A DNA stretch of 64,000 nucleotides from Bacillus carboniphilus (GTDB lineage: Bacteria > Bacillota > Bacilli > Bacillales > JAIVKR01), in assembly GCF_020524035.2 (NCBI RefSeq), contig NZ_CP129013.1:1079822-1143821 (forward strand), written 5' to 3'. Every line of letters starts with the position of its first letter. The stretch's first letter is position 1. This document shows, piece by piece, positions 22,053-33,018 of the stretch. Both the position numbers and the translations under genes were made by a program. The notes below the pieces were generated by a model, which saw nothing but the letters and a program-made list of their open reading frames with translations, was not told the DNA's origin and made no database searches.

Positions 22053-22774
22053 CAACTTTCCCCCCCTTCAGAAAGAGGCGATAAGTATTTGACAGTAATT
22101 GGTTCATCATACGCAGGGATCATGATTTGCTCGATTGGTTCAGTAATTTCAATTGATAGATTATCAACGGCAAAATCCTCCTCAATAGTCGAAGCTAAAA
22201 ACCTATTAGAAAGTTTTTCAACATCATCCGTCAAAATGTTTATCTGAATTGGAAAGGAATTGAGACCATATCCATCTAATTTCGTTACGCCATTTATATC
22301 CCTTATAACAGTAGAATTGACAACTCTTCTATTATTAACGGCGATTTCTTCAGCACCAAAAGAATTCAACTCATTAATTAACTTTTGCATGATTTCCGGA
22401 GAAACGTAACTTACTTGCATTCCTAATTGTTCATTGAACAACGAATCGATGGTAACTTTAACCCCTTCCCCTTCGACTTGAGTAAGACCTGCTTCAACCT
22501 TTAGCTGTTCTAGAGTTTCCTTTAGCGCTTTTTCAGGGCTATCATTCATTTGCGTTTCATAATTCGCAATAAGTTGTTCATACTTATAAATATCTTGTTC
22601 AAGAGTTCGACTTCTCTCTTGTTCTTTCAATAAGTCCTCTCGTAATTGCCAAATATTCCTTGTATCTCTAATCTCAGGTTGATTTACAGAATAAAATTGG
22701 ACAACGAATAAGAATCCAACGACTGTTGATAATAAAGAGAAAGTTATCAATTTTCTGATCTTCGCACGTTCCAA
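22052..22774 (-). CDS. ylxX: DUF881 protein YlxX
   Basis: 240 residues: an N-terminal membrane anchor (about 8-30), a coiled coil (about 40-80) and a C-terminal DUF881 domain (about 90-225) with INELNSFGAEEIAVNNRRVVNSTVI. Paralogue of the adjacent ylxW. Only a TTG start is available (22774), since an in-frame stop lies just upstream. Role unknown; its neighbours suggest a division or envelope function. Confidence 0.88.
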   Translation of the reverse strand: MERAKIRKLITFSLLSTVVGFLFVVQFYSVNQPEIRDTRNIWQLREDLLKEQERSRTLEQDIYKYEQLIANYETQMNDSPEKALKETLEQLKVEAGLTQVEGEGVKVTIDSLFNEQLGMQVSYVSPEIMQKLINELNSFGAEEIAVNNRRVVNSTVIRDINGVTKLDGYGLNSFPIQINILTDDVEKLSNRFLASTIEEDFAVDNLSIEITEPIEQIMIPAYDEPITVKYLSPLSEGGES

Positions 22775-22790
22775 AACACATCACATCTCA

Positions 22791-23489
22791 TCAATTTCTA
22801 TTTTCCACTGGATTCATATGTACTTCTTTCACTTGTTCAACTTTAACAGCAATATTGTCATAAGTAAGTTGATCTACAACTCCCCCCGATATTTCCAATG
22901 CTGCATCTAAGGTTTCTACATCTCCAATTGCAGATATAGTAAAAGGGGCTGAATATTGATTCCCATCTATCGTAACTACGGGTCCATTGCAAAATAAATA
23001 AGAATCATGAACAATTCTTTGACCGTTTACAGACACCGCATTTGCACCTGAAATGATTAATTCATTGATCACTTGAAAAATATGACCTTCATGTACAATG
23101 TAGTTATTAACATTATCTCCTTCGGGAATGTATGAAGAATCTTCTAAAGTTACTTTCACACCTTGGCCTGTAACAGCGATATCTCCTAAATACATACGAT
23201 ATCGTTCCACCTCTTCAACAAGGTTATAATATAGCTTCTCTTCATCCTTTAACGTATCTTCAATATCTTTTACTTCTTTTTGTTTTTCAATTAACTCCTT
23301 TTCTAGCTCCTTATTTTTTTTCTCTTGTTTTATTAAAAGCTCCCTTTCCTCATACTCTTTTTGCCATTGCTCATTTTTCAACTCATCAATTGGTTGCTCC
23401 TCTTTCATAGACTGATAAGAAAATGAAACGACAAATCCAAATACAAGAAAAGAAAACGACAATGCCACGAAAGTTCTATTACGTTTCAC
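22791..23489 (-). CDS. ylxW: DUF881 protein YlxW
   Basis: 232 residues: a membrane segment at about 7-25, a strongly charged coiled coil (about 30-90, rich in E/K) and DUF881 with INELIISGANAVSVNGQRIVHDSYLFCNGP. The GTG at 23489 lies 6-7 nt after AGGAGG and inside the last codons of divIB, an 11-bp overlap. Tandem paralogue of ylxX. Confidence 0.88.
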   Translation of the reverse strand: MKRNRTFVALSFSFLVFGFVVSFSYQSMKEEQPIDELKNEQWQKEYEERELLIKQEKKNKELEKELIEKQKEVKDIEDTLKDEEKLYYNLVEEVERYRMYLGDIAVTGQGVKVTLEDSSYIPEGDNVNNYIVHEGHIFQVINELIISGANAVSVNGQRIVHDSYLFCNGPVVTIDGNQYSAPFTISAIGDVETLDAALEISGGVVDQLTYDNIAVKVEQVKEVHMNPVENRN

Positions 23490-24279
23490 CGTCACCCTCC
23501 TCTTGATTATCAAGATCAATTTCATTTCCTCGATCTAGAGGGGTGTATATCTGGCCTACCTGTAGATCAATAACTCCTGGTTGCAAATAGCCCTTCTCAT
23601 CCACGATTTGCTGTAGAAATAAAGGATATGCAATCATTTGGGAGGAAAGATCACGGACATAGACTTTCACTTCTATCTGCTCATTCATATATATAGATAT
23701 AAAGTTCGGGTCTTTATCCGAGAAACTAATTTCAGACATAGAATTACGTACACTTATAGGGGTTTTTATTAATTGACTTGCTAGTTCTTGTAATTGCTCA
23801 TTACTTGTCCACTTTTGTACGATTGGCCCATTTTTAGTTTGAGATTGTTGTTCACTAAGCAATTGACCATTCTCTAATATCGGCCATTTTTCATTATCTT
23901 TTACTACAAATCCTACAACTTGATATTCATCTATTTGGATTTCCACAGTATGGAGAAGTTTTTTTGTAGCGGTCACCTTTTTTATAACCTCAAGTCTACT
24001 TATATCATTTTCAATGGTAGCCTCTTTTAAATTCCAAAAACCTGATTGATTAATATGTATATTACTTGTTTCTAGGATCGTTTCCTGATCAATCATATCA
24101 TTTCCACTTATAATCACTTCCCCAACCTTGCTAAAGGGGGAATTTAAATAAATAATAGCTATCAGAAGTAGAAAGAAAACGGATAAAAAAGCAATAAACC
24201 GTCTATTGGCTTTTTGTTTTCGTTGTTGTTTAAGTTTCGGGAGACGATCCTCTAACAAAATTACTTTTTCTTTTTCCAA
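23479..24279 (-). CDS. divIB: Cell division protein DivIB (FtsQ)
   Basis: 266 residues. A basic cytoplasmic N-terminus (RLPKLKQQRKQKANRR) is followed by one transmembrane helix (about 28-46). The extracellular POTRA domain starts at SKVGEVIISGNDMIDQETIL, with the beta domain after it. Bitopic divisome protein that works with FtsL and DivIC. The TTG start at 24279 is forced by an upstream in-frame stop; GAGG lies 10 nt upstream. Confidence 0.93.
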   Translation of the reverse strand: MEKEKVILLEDRLPKLKQQRKQKANRRFIAFLSVFFLLLIAIIYLNSPFSKVGEVIISGNDMIDQETILETSNIHINQSGFWNLKEATIENDISRLEVIKKVTATKKLLHTVEIQIDEYQVVGFVVKDNEKWPILENGQLLSEQQSQTKNGPIVQKWTSNEQLQELASQLIKTPISVRNSMSEISFSDKDPNFISIYMNEQIEVKVYVRDLSSQMIAYPLFLQQIVDEKGYLQPGVIDLQVGQIYTPLDRGNEIDLDNQEEGDGET

Positions 24280-24312
24280 TTTTCACCAATCCTCATTTTA
24301 AAGAAACAAATC

Positions 24313-24361
24313 GGCTGACTCCTATAATTTCCAAGAGCAACCGCCCTGATCCGAGTCAGCC
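24313..24361 (-). terminator. Hairpin between murB and divIB
   Basis: A 9-bp perfect stem, GGCTGACTC / GAGTCAGCC, spans 49 bp with a 31-nt loop. On the minus strand it is followed by the moderately T-rich GATTTGTTTCTTT. It could be a weak terminator or processing site; the long loop makes the call uncertain. Confidence 0.4.
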
Positions 24362-24411
24362 TATTATATAGGTCATTATATCACAAGATAGGTAAAAAAA
24401 GGGGAGGATAT

Positions 24412-25326
24412 TCAGGATTTCCTCCTTACAATTTCCACCTCTGTTTCCATGCTAATGTTGTATTTATCCTTAACTACTTGTTTAATGTATTCGATAAGGT
24501 CTATTACATCTTTAAATGTTGCATTTCCCGTATTAACGATAAAATTTGCGTGCATTTCAGAAACCATGGCACCACCCATTTTCAATCCTTTTAAACCAGC
24601 TTTTTCAATTAATTGACCAGCAAAGTAAGGAAGTGGATTTCTGAATATACTTCCGGCACAAGGTAAATTCCAAGGCTGTGTTTCTTTTCGATAATCCTTG
24701 TTCTTTTGCATATCCGACTTAATCTTTGTTACTTCCCCTTTTTCTAATTGGAAAACTGCTTGTATACATATTCCAGGTTTCTTCTGTTGTAGGATCGATG
24801 TTCGATACGAAAATTCCATTTCCTCATTGGTTAACCATTCTATTGAGCCATCCTCAAATAAAATTTGAGACTTGACTAAAATATTAGATATATCAGAGCC
24901 ATGCGCTCCTGCGTTCATATAAACAGCTCCACCTACTGAGCCCGGTATCCCACTGGCAAATTCTAAACCTGAATATCCTTTTCGACTGAGGAGTGTTGAC
25001 AAAGTAATGATAGAGAAACCACCACCAACTGTAACAATCCCTTCTTCTGAAAGCTTTAAGTGATCAATGCCATTTGAAAGTTTAATCACAACACCCTCTA
25101 TTCCCAGATCGTCTACTAGTAAATTCGATCCTCTACCAATTACCCTCCACTTAATGTTGTACTTATGTAGTATTTTCATCATAATTGGAAAAGAATCAAC
25201 ATTCACAGGCTCGATAAATAAGTCTGCAGGACCTCCAATTTTCATAGTTGTATGCTGACTCATAGGCTCATTTACTAAAAGGTTGCCTATATTAGCTTCA
25301 CGAAGTTCATTCAATAATTCTTTCAT
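24412..25326 (-). CDS. murB: UDP-N-acetylenolpyruvoylglucosamine reductase
   Basis: FAD-dependent second step of UDP-MurNAc synthesis. 304 residues. The FAD-binding segments include [26 protein letters not shown] and [24 protein letters not shown]. The catalytic Ser region is [13 protein letters not shown] and the C-terminal Glu is in [13 protein letters not shown]. The ATG at 25326 follows TTTGGAGG. It directly follows spoVE; the murG gene normally between them is absent. Confidence 0.96.
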   Translation of the reverse strand: MKELLNELREANIGNLLVNEPMSQHTTMKIGGPADLFIEPVNVDSFPIMMKILHKYNIKWRVIGRGSNLLVDDLGIEGVVIKLSNGIDHLKLSEEGIVTVGGGFSIITLSTLLSRKGYSGLEFASGIPGSVGGAVYMNAGAHGSDISNILVKSQILFEDGSIEWLTNEEMEFSYRTSILQQKKPGICIQAVFQLEKGEVTKIKSDMQKNKDYRKETQPWNLPCAGSIFRNPLPYFAGQLIEKAGLKGLKMGGAMVSEMHANFIVNTGNATFKDVIDLIEYIKQVVKDKYNISMETEVEIVRRKS

Positions 25327-25365
25327 AATGACCTCCAAATAAAGACAGAGTTTACACTTGCACAT

Positions 25366-26466
25366 TTAAAAACGAGAATATCGACTAACATTGAGTAAAA
25401 CACCGACAGCCATCAGCATTAATGTTAGAGAAGAGCCGCCATAACTTAAAAAAGGAAGCGTTATACCAGTAACAGGCATTAAACCCGTTACCACTCCTAT
25501 ATTGATCATAACTTGAATAGCAATCATTGCAATAATGCCAACTGCAATAAAGGTTCCATATAAATCTGGAGCTCCGAGGGCAATGCGAATGCCTCTCCAA
25601 AGCAATATACTAAACAATAAAATGACAAACGTCCCACCAATAAATCCAAGCTCTTCTGCTAAAATCGCGAAGATAAAATCTGTTTGCGGTTCAGGTAAAT
25701 AAAAAAACTTTTGTCTACTTTGTCCAAGACCAAGACCAAGTAAACCACCCGGACCGATCGCATAAAGAGATTGAATGATTTGGAATCCGGTATTTAATGG
25801 ATCCTCCCATGGATCAAGAAATGAGGTAATTCTCTTCATTCGATATGGAGCAGAAATAACCAGACCAATAAACCCAATGATCCCACAAACACCAAGGAAC
25901 ATAAAATGACTTAATCTCGCTCCTGAAACGAAGATCATCGTTACACAAGTTCCTACCATGACCGTTCCTGTCCCTAAATCTGGTTGTAGCATGATCATAG
26001 CAAATGCTAAGAATACAAAAGACAAAGCTGGGGTTAAACCTTTTTTAAAAGACGTTATTTTCTTTTGATTCTCAGATAAATATTTTGCTAAAAAGGCAAT
26101 CATCGCCAGCTTCATAAATTCAGAAGGTTGAATTGAAAAAGCACCAACTCCGATCCAACTTCTCGAACCGTTCCTTTCCATCCCGATTCCAGGGATTAAA
26201 ACAAGAATAAGTAATAAAAAACAGACTAAAATAAGGGCGGTTGACCAAGATCTCCATGTCCAATAATCAACATTCATGATGAAGAACATAGCAATTACCC
26301 CTACGCTCGCAAATAAAAGTTGCCTTTTAAAGAAATAAAAGCTATCGTCAAAATTAAAGTCAGCCCAAACTGCACTAGCACTGTACACCATGATAAGACC
26401 AACAGTTAATAATAATAATGTAATAATAATCAATAAAAAATCTGGTGTTGATTTTTTAATGTTCAA
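25366..26466 (-). CDS. spoVE: Stage V sporulation protein E, SEDS glycosyltransferase
   Basis: Polymerises lipid II for spore cortex with SpoVD. 366 residues with about ten transmembrane segments and strong SEDS motifs: GSRSWIGVGAFSIQPSEFMKLAMIAF, LQPDLGTGTVMV and LPEPQTDFIFAILAEELGF, and PFLSYGGSSL. I prefer SpoVE to FtsW because of its place beside murD/murB and the close similarity to B. subtilis SpoVE. The TTG at 26466 lies 6-7 nt after GGGGTG. Confidence 0.93.
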   Translation of the reverse strand: MNIKKSTPDFLLIIITLLLLTVGLIMVYSASAVWADFNFDDSFYFFKRQLLFASVGVIAMFFIMNVDYWTWRSWSTALILVCFLLLILVLIPGIGMERNGSRSWIGVGAFSIQPSEFMKLAMIAFLAKYLSENQKKITSFKKGLTPALSFVFLAFAMIMLQPDLGTGTVMVGTCVTMIFVSGARLSHFMFLGVCGIIGFIGLVISAPYRMKRITSFLDPWEDPLNTGFQIIQSLYAIGPGGLLGLGLGQSRQKFFYLPEPQTDFIFAILAEELGFIGGTFVILLFSILLWRGIRIALGAPDLYGTFIAVGIIAMIAIQVMINIGVVTGLMPVTGITLPFLSYGGSSLTLMLMAVGVLLNVSRYSRF

Positions 26467-26542
26467 GTGATACACCCCATACCAAGTATTAGAGGCACAC
26501 TATTTATATTGTAAAAATTGAGTATCCACTATGTACAAGCCT

Positions 26543-27892
26543 CTATTTTAGCTTATGCACAGCATTGATGAACATGTCTCCTCTTTCTTCAAAAGTTTTG
26601 AATTGATCCCAACTAGCACAAGCAGGGGATAAAAGGATGATGTCACCAGACTCTGAATTGGAGTATGCTTCTACTACAGCCTCTTCCACATTATCGACAC
26701 GTTTAACCACTTGTATTCCAGACTCATTTGCCACACGCTCAATTTTCTCAGCGGACTCACCAAATGTAATGACCACTTTCACATGATTAAAATACTTCTT
26801 TAGTTCATCAAATTCATTTCCTCTGTCAAGACCTCCTGCTAGAAGGATCGTTGGTTCTTGAAAAGACTTTAATGCTTTAGAAGTAGCTAAAATATTCGTT
26901 GCTTTAGAATCGTTATAAAAGCGACGTCCATTGATCTCATTAACAAATTGCAACCGGTGCTTGACCCCCTCAAAAGAAGCAAGAACCTTTTGAATTGCCC
27001 TATTGGAAACGCCCTTCGTTTTAACTGCAGCTATCGCAGCCAAAATATTTTCCAAGCTATGTTCACCAGGTAAGATAATATCTTTTAAACAAACCACTTG
27101 TTCTTTTTGATAATAAATCGAACCATCCTCCACATACAAATCTGATAGCTGGTCATCCTTTGTTGTAAAAAAAGATTTTTTGTCCACTACTAGCTGCGAT
27201 TAAATTGGTAACTGCTTGATCATTTTTATTACCAATAGAAATGTCATCTTCTGTTTGATTTAAGAATATCTTTTGCTTAGCACGTTCATAGTTTTTTCGA
27301 GTATGATGATAGTCTAAATGAGCATCAAAAATATTTAATAAAACAGCCACTTTTGGTTTAAAAGTGCTTGTTCCTTCCAGTTGAAAAGAAGATAACTCCA
27401 TAACTAAAATATTGTTATCTGTTGCTTTCTGTGCTACTTCACAAGCAACGAGTCCAATATTTCCAGCCATTAGAGGCTCCTTCCCATCTTCTTTTAACAT
27501 TTCATATATGAGTGTCGTAGTAGTTGTCTTCCCGTTTGATCCAGTAATAGCAATAATCTCTGCATCGCATATTTGATAAGCAAGTTCTACTTCCGTAAAG
27601 ATAGGTATGTTTTTAGCTAGCGCTTGTTCAATTACTGGATTTGAATAAGGAATACCTGGATTCTTGACAACCACTTCAATTTGTTCATCCTGAATGATAT
27701 TTTCGGGGTGACTACCACATATCACCTTTATTCCTATCTTCTTTAATTCAATGGCATGTTCATTTCTGCTGCTGAATCATTTACAACTACATCTGCACCT
27801 AGCTTATGTAATAATTTCGCTGCTGCTAATCCACTTTTTGCAAGACCTAATACGAGTACTTTTTTCTGACTATATTTTTCTATATGCTTCAA
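26543..27892 (-). CDS. murD: UDP-N-acetylmuramoylalanine-D-glutamate ligase (reading frame broken by two indels)
   Basis: Adds D-Glu to UDP-MurNAc-L-Ala. 449 residues after correction. The N-terminus is [21 protein letters not shown] from TTG 27892, directly after mraY. The ATP loop is [14 protein letters not shown], and later blocks are FYNDSKATN and LLAGGLDRG. One base is missing near 27765 (GCAGAAATGAACAT should read GCAGAAAATGAACAT). One T is extra in the 7-T run near 27175 ([10 protein letters not shown]). The two indels cancel, and both flanking parts are well conserved. Confidence 0.92.
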
Positions 27893-28867
27893 TTACAACC
27901 ACACCTCAATATAAATTCCACACATCGCAAGTAACAATCCAGCTATCCAAAACGTCACGACAACTCTCCACTCGGACCACCCTATCAGCTCATAATGATG
28001 GTGCAGCGGACTCATTTTAAACACTCTTTTTCCTGTTGTTTTAAAAGAAATCACTTGAATAATAACCGATAACGTTTCTGCAACAAATACGCCACCAACG
28101 ATAATTAATAAAAGTTCAAGTTTAGTAAGAATAGCAACTGCAACAATAGAGCCCCCTAATGCTAACGAACCAGTATCACCCATGAACACTTTTGCTGGGT
28201 GGGCGTTAAAGACTAAAAATCCTAACACTGCGCCTACAACAGCAACAGAAAAGATCGCTACATCATATTGGGACCCGTTCCATGCTAAAACAGCAAAAGC
28301 TCCAAAAGCAATTGCTGGCGTTCCTGATAACAAACCATCTAAACCATCAGTTAAATTAACAGCATTCGATCCACCTACAAGCATAAGAATAACAATAAAC
28401 ATATAAAATACTCCTGTATCAAAGCTAAAATCAGTTCCTGGTATATGTATCAAGGTAGATCCTTCCATCGAACGATAGACAATATAGAAAATAACCGCAA
28501 TGATTATTTGTCCAATCAGTTTTTGCCTTGATGTCAATCCTAGATTACGTTTCATAATGACTTTAATATAATCATCTAAAAAGCCTAGCAAACCATAACC
28601 AAGTAACACAAATAACAGTAAAAACATTTCCAACTCTGGTTGAAAAAAGGTATAAGTCATGATTAAAGTTGCAAAAAATATCGCAATAATAAACACAATT
28701 CCCCCCATGGTTGGGGTACCTGTTTTTGCTTGATGAGATTTGGGACCTTCATCACGTATACTTTGACCAAATTTTAACCTTCTTAAAAAAGGAATAAAAA
28801 AGGGCAGGAGGAGAACAGTGACGAGAAAACTTACTAAAATAGTAAATAAGATCACTTGTTGTAGCAT
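27893..28867 (-). CDS. mraY: Phospho-N-acetylmuramoyl-pentapeptide-transferase
   Basis: Transfers phospho-MurNAc-pentapeptide to undecaprenyl phosphate to make lipid I. 324 residues, the B. subtilis length, with about ten transmembrane helices. Catalytic signatures are [11 protein letters not shown], the DD in [38 protein letters not shown] and [14 protein letters not shown]. The ATG follows GGAGGG by 8 nt. It abuts murD. Confidence 0.97.
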   Translation of the reverse strand: MLQQVILFTILVSFLVTVLLLPFFIPFLRRLKFGQSIRDEGPKSHQAKTGTPTMGGIVFIIAIFFATLIMTYTFFQPELEMFLLLFVLLGYGLLGFLDDYIKVIMKRNLGLTSRQKLIGQIIIAVIFYIVYRSMEGSTLIHIPGTDFSFDTGVFYMFIVILMLVGGSNAVNLTDGLDGLLSGTPAIAFGAFAVLAWNGSQYDVAIFSVAVVGAVLGFLVFNAHPAKVFMGDTGSLALGGSIVAVAILTKLELLLIIVGGVFVAETLSVIIQVISFKTTGKRVFKMSPLHHHYELIGWSEWRVVVTFWIAGLLLAMCGIYIEVWL

Positions 28868-28971
28868 CCATTATACCCTCCTATCTTTATAAAAATATGA
28901 CATGTTGCTCTATAAAACTCCATTATTGTATCCACTCTTCCTTGCTAAATTTTCATCTATTCGAACGGGTT

Positions 28972-30440
28972 TTAAAATCTTTTTCCTTCTAATATTTCGA
29001 TGGCGACAGCACGATCATCAAATGAATAAGTTTCATTCCCAATAATTTGGTATGTTTCGTGTCCTTTACCAGCAATGAGGACAACATCTTCTCTTGTTGC
29101 TTTACTCAGAGCAAATTCAATTGCCTCTTTTCGACTCTCAATCAAGTGGTATTTCTCCCCCCTTCACTCCTGCTTCCATATCGATAAGGATAGACTTTGG
29201 GTCCTCTCTTCTTGGATTATCAGAGGTGAAGATGGCATAATCAGCTTTCTCTACTGCAATTCTCGCCATTTTTGGCCGTTTAAGTTTATCTCGTTCTCCT
29301 CCACAACCAATCACAACGTAAACTTTCCCTGTTGAAACTTGCTGAGCGGTTTGGAGCACATTTTCTAAACTATCTGGCGTATGAGCATAATCCACTATGA
29401 CAATGGGCTGCGCAGGGTTATCACTTTTCACTAATTCAAAACGTCCTCTTACAGTTTCGAGCTTATGAAGCGCTTGTTCAACTATCTTTAACTCCACTTT
29501 AGCGGCTAAGCATGCAGCCACAGCAGCTAAAATATTATAAATACTAAACTCTCCCACAACAGGAACCTTAATCAAAACGTTTCCTTTTGGGGTACAAAGT
29601 TCAAATGTCGTCCCTTCTGCATTCATTTGAATATTCTTAGCCATAACGTCTGCTTCATTTTTTATTCCATACGTTACAATATCAACGGCGGTCATTGAAA
29701 AATAGTAATCAGTTGCAGCGTCATCTTGATTGAAAATAGCGACCTTCCCATCATATGTATTTCCTAACTGTGCAAATAACAACCCCTTAGCATTTCGATA
29801 CTCTTCCATAGAGCCATGATAATCTAAATGATCTTGCGTTAAATTAGTAAATACCGCTATATTAAAATCACATCCATGCACTCTACCTTGATGGAGGGCA
29901 TGAGAAGAGACTTCCATCACAGCACTATCTATATTAACATTAGCCATTTCTGAAAATGTTTTTTTGTAAAGTTAAGCTTTCAGGGGTCGTATTAACTGTA
30001 TCCGTCAATTTATCATCGATTTTAATGTACATAGTACCTATTAATCCAGTTTTTTTATTCGCCTCTGTTAAAATTTGATCGATAATATGCGTAGTCGTTG
30101 TTTTTCCATTGGTACCAGTAACTCCAATTAACTGCATTTTTTTAGTAGGCTCATCGTAAAAAATACTTGAGAGCTTTGCCATAACCCTTCTACTATTATT
30201 CACCACAATCACAGGTACAGGTATATTTTTTAATGGTTTTTCAGCCAAAATAGCTACGGCTCCGTTTGAAATGGCAGAATGAACAAAATCATGTCCATCA
30301 ACAGTATAACCTTCTATACAAATAAATAAGGTGCCTTCTGTAACTTTACGTGAGTCCATTTCAACTGAAGAGATCGTAGGGTTTGAATCGTTGATAAGTT
30401 GATAATTATTTAGTTGGTCCAAAAGTGTAGATAATTTCAT
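28972..30440 (-). CDS. murE: UDP-MurNAc-tripeptide synthetase, meso-diaminopimelate type (reading frame broken by two indels)
   Basis: Adds meso-DAP to UDP-MurNAc-dipeptide. 488 residues after correction. The ATP loop is [15 protein letters not shown], and the [10 protein letters not shown] and [13 protein letters not shown] blocks are present. The DAP-selective motif is [10 protein letters not shown], and the C-terminus is [10 protein letters not shown]...[16 protein letters not shown]. One extra A in an A7 run near 29966 breaks [14 protein letters not shown]. One extra G in a G6 run near 29159 breaks [17 protein letters not shown]. The final segment 28972-29158 is intact in a third frame. 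Confidence 0.93.
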
Positions 30441-30614
30441 GGTGCCCTATCCTCTCTTTAAAGTGTATTAAACAAGTAATTAGAAATGTATTCTATAATG
30501 AAAAATTAATAAATAGCCTTTTTCGTTGCATCCTCACTATTTTATCTTAAATTAACCGAAAGTGCTATATGCTTATTGAGAGTGTATAAATTGATATACA
30601 ATTGTAATCTAGTA

Positions 30615-32531
30615 TTAATCACTCAAAAAAACTTTGATCGTCGAGCCATCTTTTACTTTTGAGCCCGCTTCAGGTAATTGTTGTACGACTCGGTCCCCTT
30701 CACCGCTTGTTTTAAGGGAAAAGTTAATCAGTTGATTTTGTAATTCTCTTTTTGTTAACCCAATTAAATTAGGAACCTCCACCATTTTTTCTTCATTCCA
30801 TTTATATTCTTTTTCAATTTGATTCTCTCTTGGTGCAACCTCTAGAGCCCTTAATGAATCTTCAATAATATTTCCAACAATAGGGGCCGCTACCACACCA
30901 CCAAATTGGACCGTTCCTTTTGGGTTATCTATAGCCACATAAACGACAATTTCAGGGTCATCTGCTGGGGCAAAGCCAATAAAGCTAACGATATGGTTGT
31001 TTTCTAAGTATCTCCCATCTTGCGCTTTTTGAGCAGTCCCTGTTTTCCCTCCTACTCTGTACCCATCAACGAATGCTTTTCCGCCTGTTCCTTTTGCGAC
31101 AACAGATTCCAATGCACCCCTCAATTCCTTTGAAGTTTCCTCAGAAATAACTTGACGCTTTTCTTTCGGTTCGTTTTCCATAATAACCTCTCCTGTAATA
31201 GGATTGATCCATTTCTTAGCTACAAAAGGCGTATATAGCGTTCCTCCATTAATTGCCGCTGATACGGCAGCTACTTGTTGTATAGGGGTTACGGATACTC
31301 CTTGTCCAAAAGCGGTCGTGGCAAGTTCAATAGGACCAACTTTTTCTTCTTTAAAAAGTATACCCTTTCCTTCTCCTTGTAAATCAATTCCGGTTTTTTC
31401 ACCGAAGCCAAATTCATGAATATAGTCAAATAATAAATCCTTCCCTAACCTTTGTCCAAGTTCCACAAAACCTGGGTTACAGGAATTTTGGACGACTTCT
31501 AAAAATGTTTGTGAACCGTGTCCACCCTTTTTCCAGCACCTTAGCTTCGCGCCCGCCACTTCTATATGACCGGGATCGTAAAATTGATCATTCTTTAAAT
31601 CAACCTTGTTTTCTTCAATTGCGGCAGCTAAAGTGATAATTTTAAATGTAGATCCTGGTTCATATTGGCTCCATATTGGTAAGTTTCTGTTATAGACATC
31701 CGCATCAACTTCTTGATAATTTTCCGGATTATAGGATGGACGACTCGACATTCCTAATATTTCTCCCGTATTAGGATCCATGGCGATGGCAATTGCACCA
31801 TCAGGGTTATACTGCGTTTCGGCAATATCCAATTCTCTCTTAATAATGGATTGAACTTTTGAATCTACCGTTAGCATTAAATCGAGTCCATCTTGAGGTG
31901 GGACATAATCATCAGCTTCGTTCTTCATTTTTTGCCCTTTTGCATCAGAGTAGATTTGAACATATCCCTTTTTTCCTTGTAATTGCTCTTGATAAGTTAA
32001 CTCCAATCCATTTAACCCTTGATTATCAATACCTGTGAAACCTAGAACATGAGATAAGTAATCTCCGAAAGGATAATACCTTTTAAAGTCTTCTGCAACA
32101 TAAATACCTTCAATATCTAAATCTTGAATTTCTTTTACTTGCTCCTCCGTTATTTTTCTGCCCCCTTTATTAAACTTGACCATAAAATCTTTCTGGGTCA
32201 AATATTGATATGCTTGTTCTTCTGACATATCAAGTATAGTGACAATTTTCTTTGCCACCTGAGCAGGGTTTTCGATTTGTCTTGGAACAGCAAAAACGGT
32301 CGGAGCACTTTTATTGGTTGCATGCTCGACCCCATTTCGATCAAGTATTTCTCCTCTTTTAGGTTGGAATGGAACATTCCGACTCCATGACTCTTTCGCT
32401 AAAGAAGTAAGTTTATCACCTATGAAAAACTGAACATAGCCCAAGCGAATATCAATGATAAAAAAAATGAAAAACCCAATCAACAAAACAGTTACTAGTC
32501 TTCTGCGCACGGTAACATTCGAGACTCTCAT
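30615..32531 (-). CDS. spoVD: Stage V sporulation protein D (class B penicillin-binding protein)
   Basis: Mother-cell transpeptidase for spore cortex, partner of SpoVE. 638 residues. N-terminal transmembrane helix (about 10-30), PBP dimer domain (about 55-220), and transpeptidase domain with SxxK in YEPGSTFKIITL, SxN in QNSCNPGFVEL and KTG in GGKTGTAQK. A single C-terminal PASTA repeat (about 577-638) starts at VEVPNLIGLTKREL. The single PASTA and cortex-partner synteny separate it from the neighbouring PbpB. Confidence 0.95.
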   Translation of the reverse strand: MRVSNVTVRRRLVTVLLIGFFIFFIIDIRLGYVQFFIGDKLTSLAKESWSRNVPFQPKRGEILDRNGVEHATNKSAPTVFAVPRQIENPAQVAKKIVTILDMSEEQAYQYLTQKDFMVKFNKGGRKITEEQVKEIQDLDIEGIYVAEDFKRYYPFGDYLSHVLGFTGIDNQGLNGLELTYQEQLQGKKGYVQIYSDAKGQKMKNEADDYVPPQDGLDLMLTVDSKVQSIIKRELDIAETQYNPDGAIAIAMDPNTGEILGMSSRPSYNPENYQEVDADVYNRNLPIWSQYEPGSTFKIITLAAAIEENKVDLKNDQFYDPGHIEVAGAKLRCWKKGGHGSQTFLEVVQNSCNPGFVELGQRLGKDLLFDYIHEFGFGEKTGIDLQGEGKGILFKEEKVGPIELATTAFGQGVSVTPIQQVAAVSAAINGGTLYTPFVAKKWINPITGEVIMENEPKEKRQVISEETSKELRGALESVVAKGTGGKAFVDGYRVGGKTGTAQKAQDGRYLENNHIVSFIGFAPADDPEIVVYVAIDNPKGTVQFGGVVAAPIVGNIIEDSLRALEVAPRENQIEKEYKWNEEKMVEVPNLIGLTKRELQNQLINFSLKTSGEGDRVVQQLPEAGSKVKDGSTIKVFLSD

Positions 32532-32599
32532 ATAAAGATGAAACTCCCCTCTACTATTGTAGTTCCATCATATGCTTGACCCAAAATGAGTAGAACTAA

Positions 32600-32747
32600 G
32601 AAAAGCGGAAGCGACCGTTTAGCGACGAAGGGGTTTGAGCACTCCGTATGAGATAAAGGAAACACGAAAAGCCGCAGGCTTCGATGTTGACTTATCATAA
32701 GGAGGAGAGCGAAAACTTACGAGTCGCTGGGCGCTGGAGCTAGACAA
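32600..32747 (+). repeat. Structured dispersed repeat, copy B (short form)
   Basis: 148 bp from AAAAGCGGAAGC to GAGCTAGACAA, nearly identical to copies A (18776) and E (56617). The 5' AGCGAC pairs with 3' GTCGCT, with the same inner stem and AAGCC-GCA-GGCTT apex. It sits immediately upstream of spoVD and is separated from copy C by 3 bp, forming a tandem cluster. Confidence 0.88.
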
Positions 32748-32750
32748 TAG

Positions 32751-33016
32751 AAAAGCGGAAGCGACCGTTTAGCGACGAAGGTGAAAAAGGAACGTCAACT
32801 AAGAACAGTCACGTCCTGTGACTAACGTTGACGCTAGAACCTCCTGTTCATCGCCGTATGAGATAAAGGAAACACGAAAAGCCGCAGGCTTCGATGTTGA
32901 CTTATCAAAGAAATGGAACATCATCTAAAGGCACCCACGTCGTGTGGGCAACGATGATGCTAGCACTTCCTGTGCGTCGAAAAACTTACGAGTCGCTGGG
33001 CGTTGGAGCTAGACAA
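32751..33016 (+). repeat. Structured dispersed repeat, copy C (long form with two hairpin modules)
   Basis: Same ends as the short form but enlarged by two modules. Module 1 (32793-32853): outer stem CGTCAAC/GTTGACG, inner AGTCAC/GTGACT with loop GTCCT, then CTA and hairpin GAAC-CTCCT-GTTC. Module 2 (32919-32979): CATCATC/GATGATG, CCCAC/GTGGG with loop GTCGT, then CTA and GCAC-TTCCT-GTGC. The stems differ in sequence but pair; loops and linkers are conserved. Confidence 0.85.
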
Positions 33017-33018
33017 TA

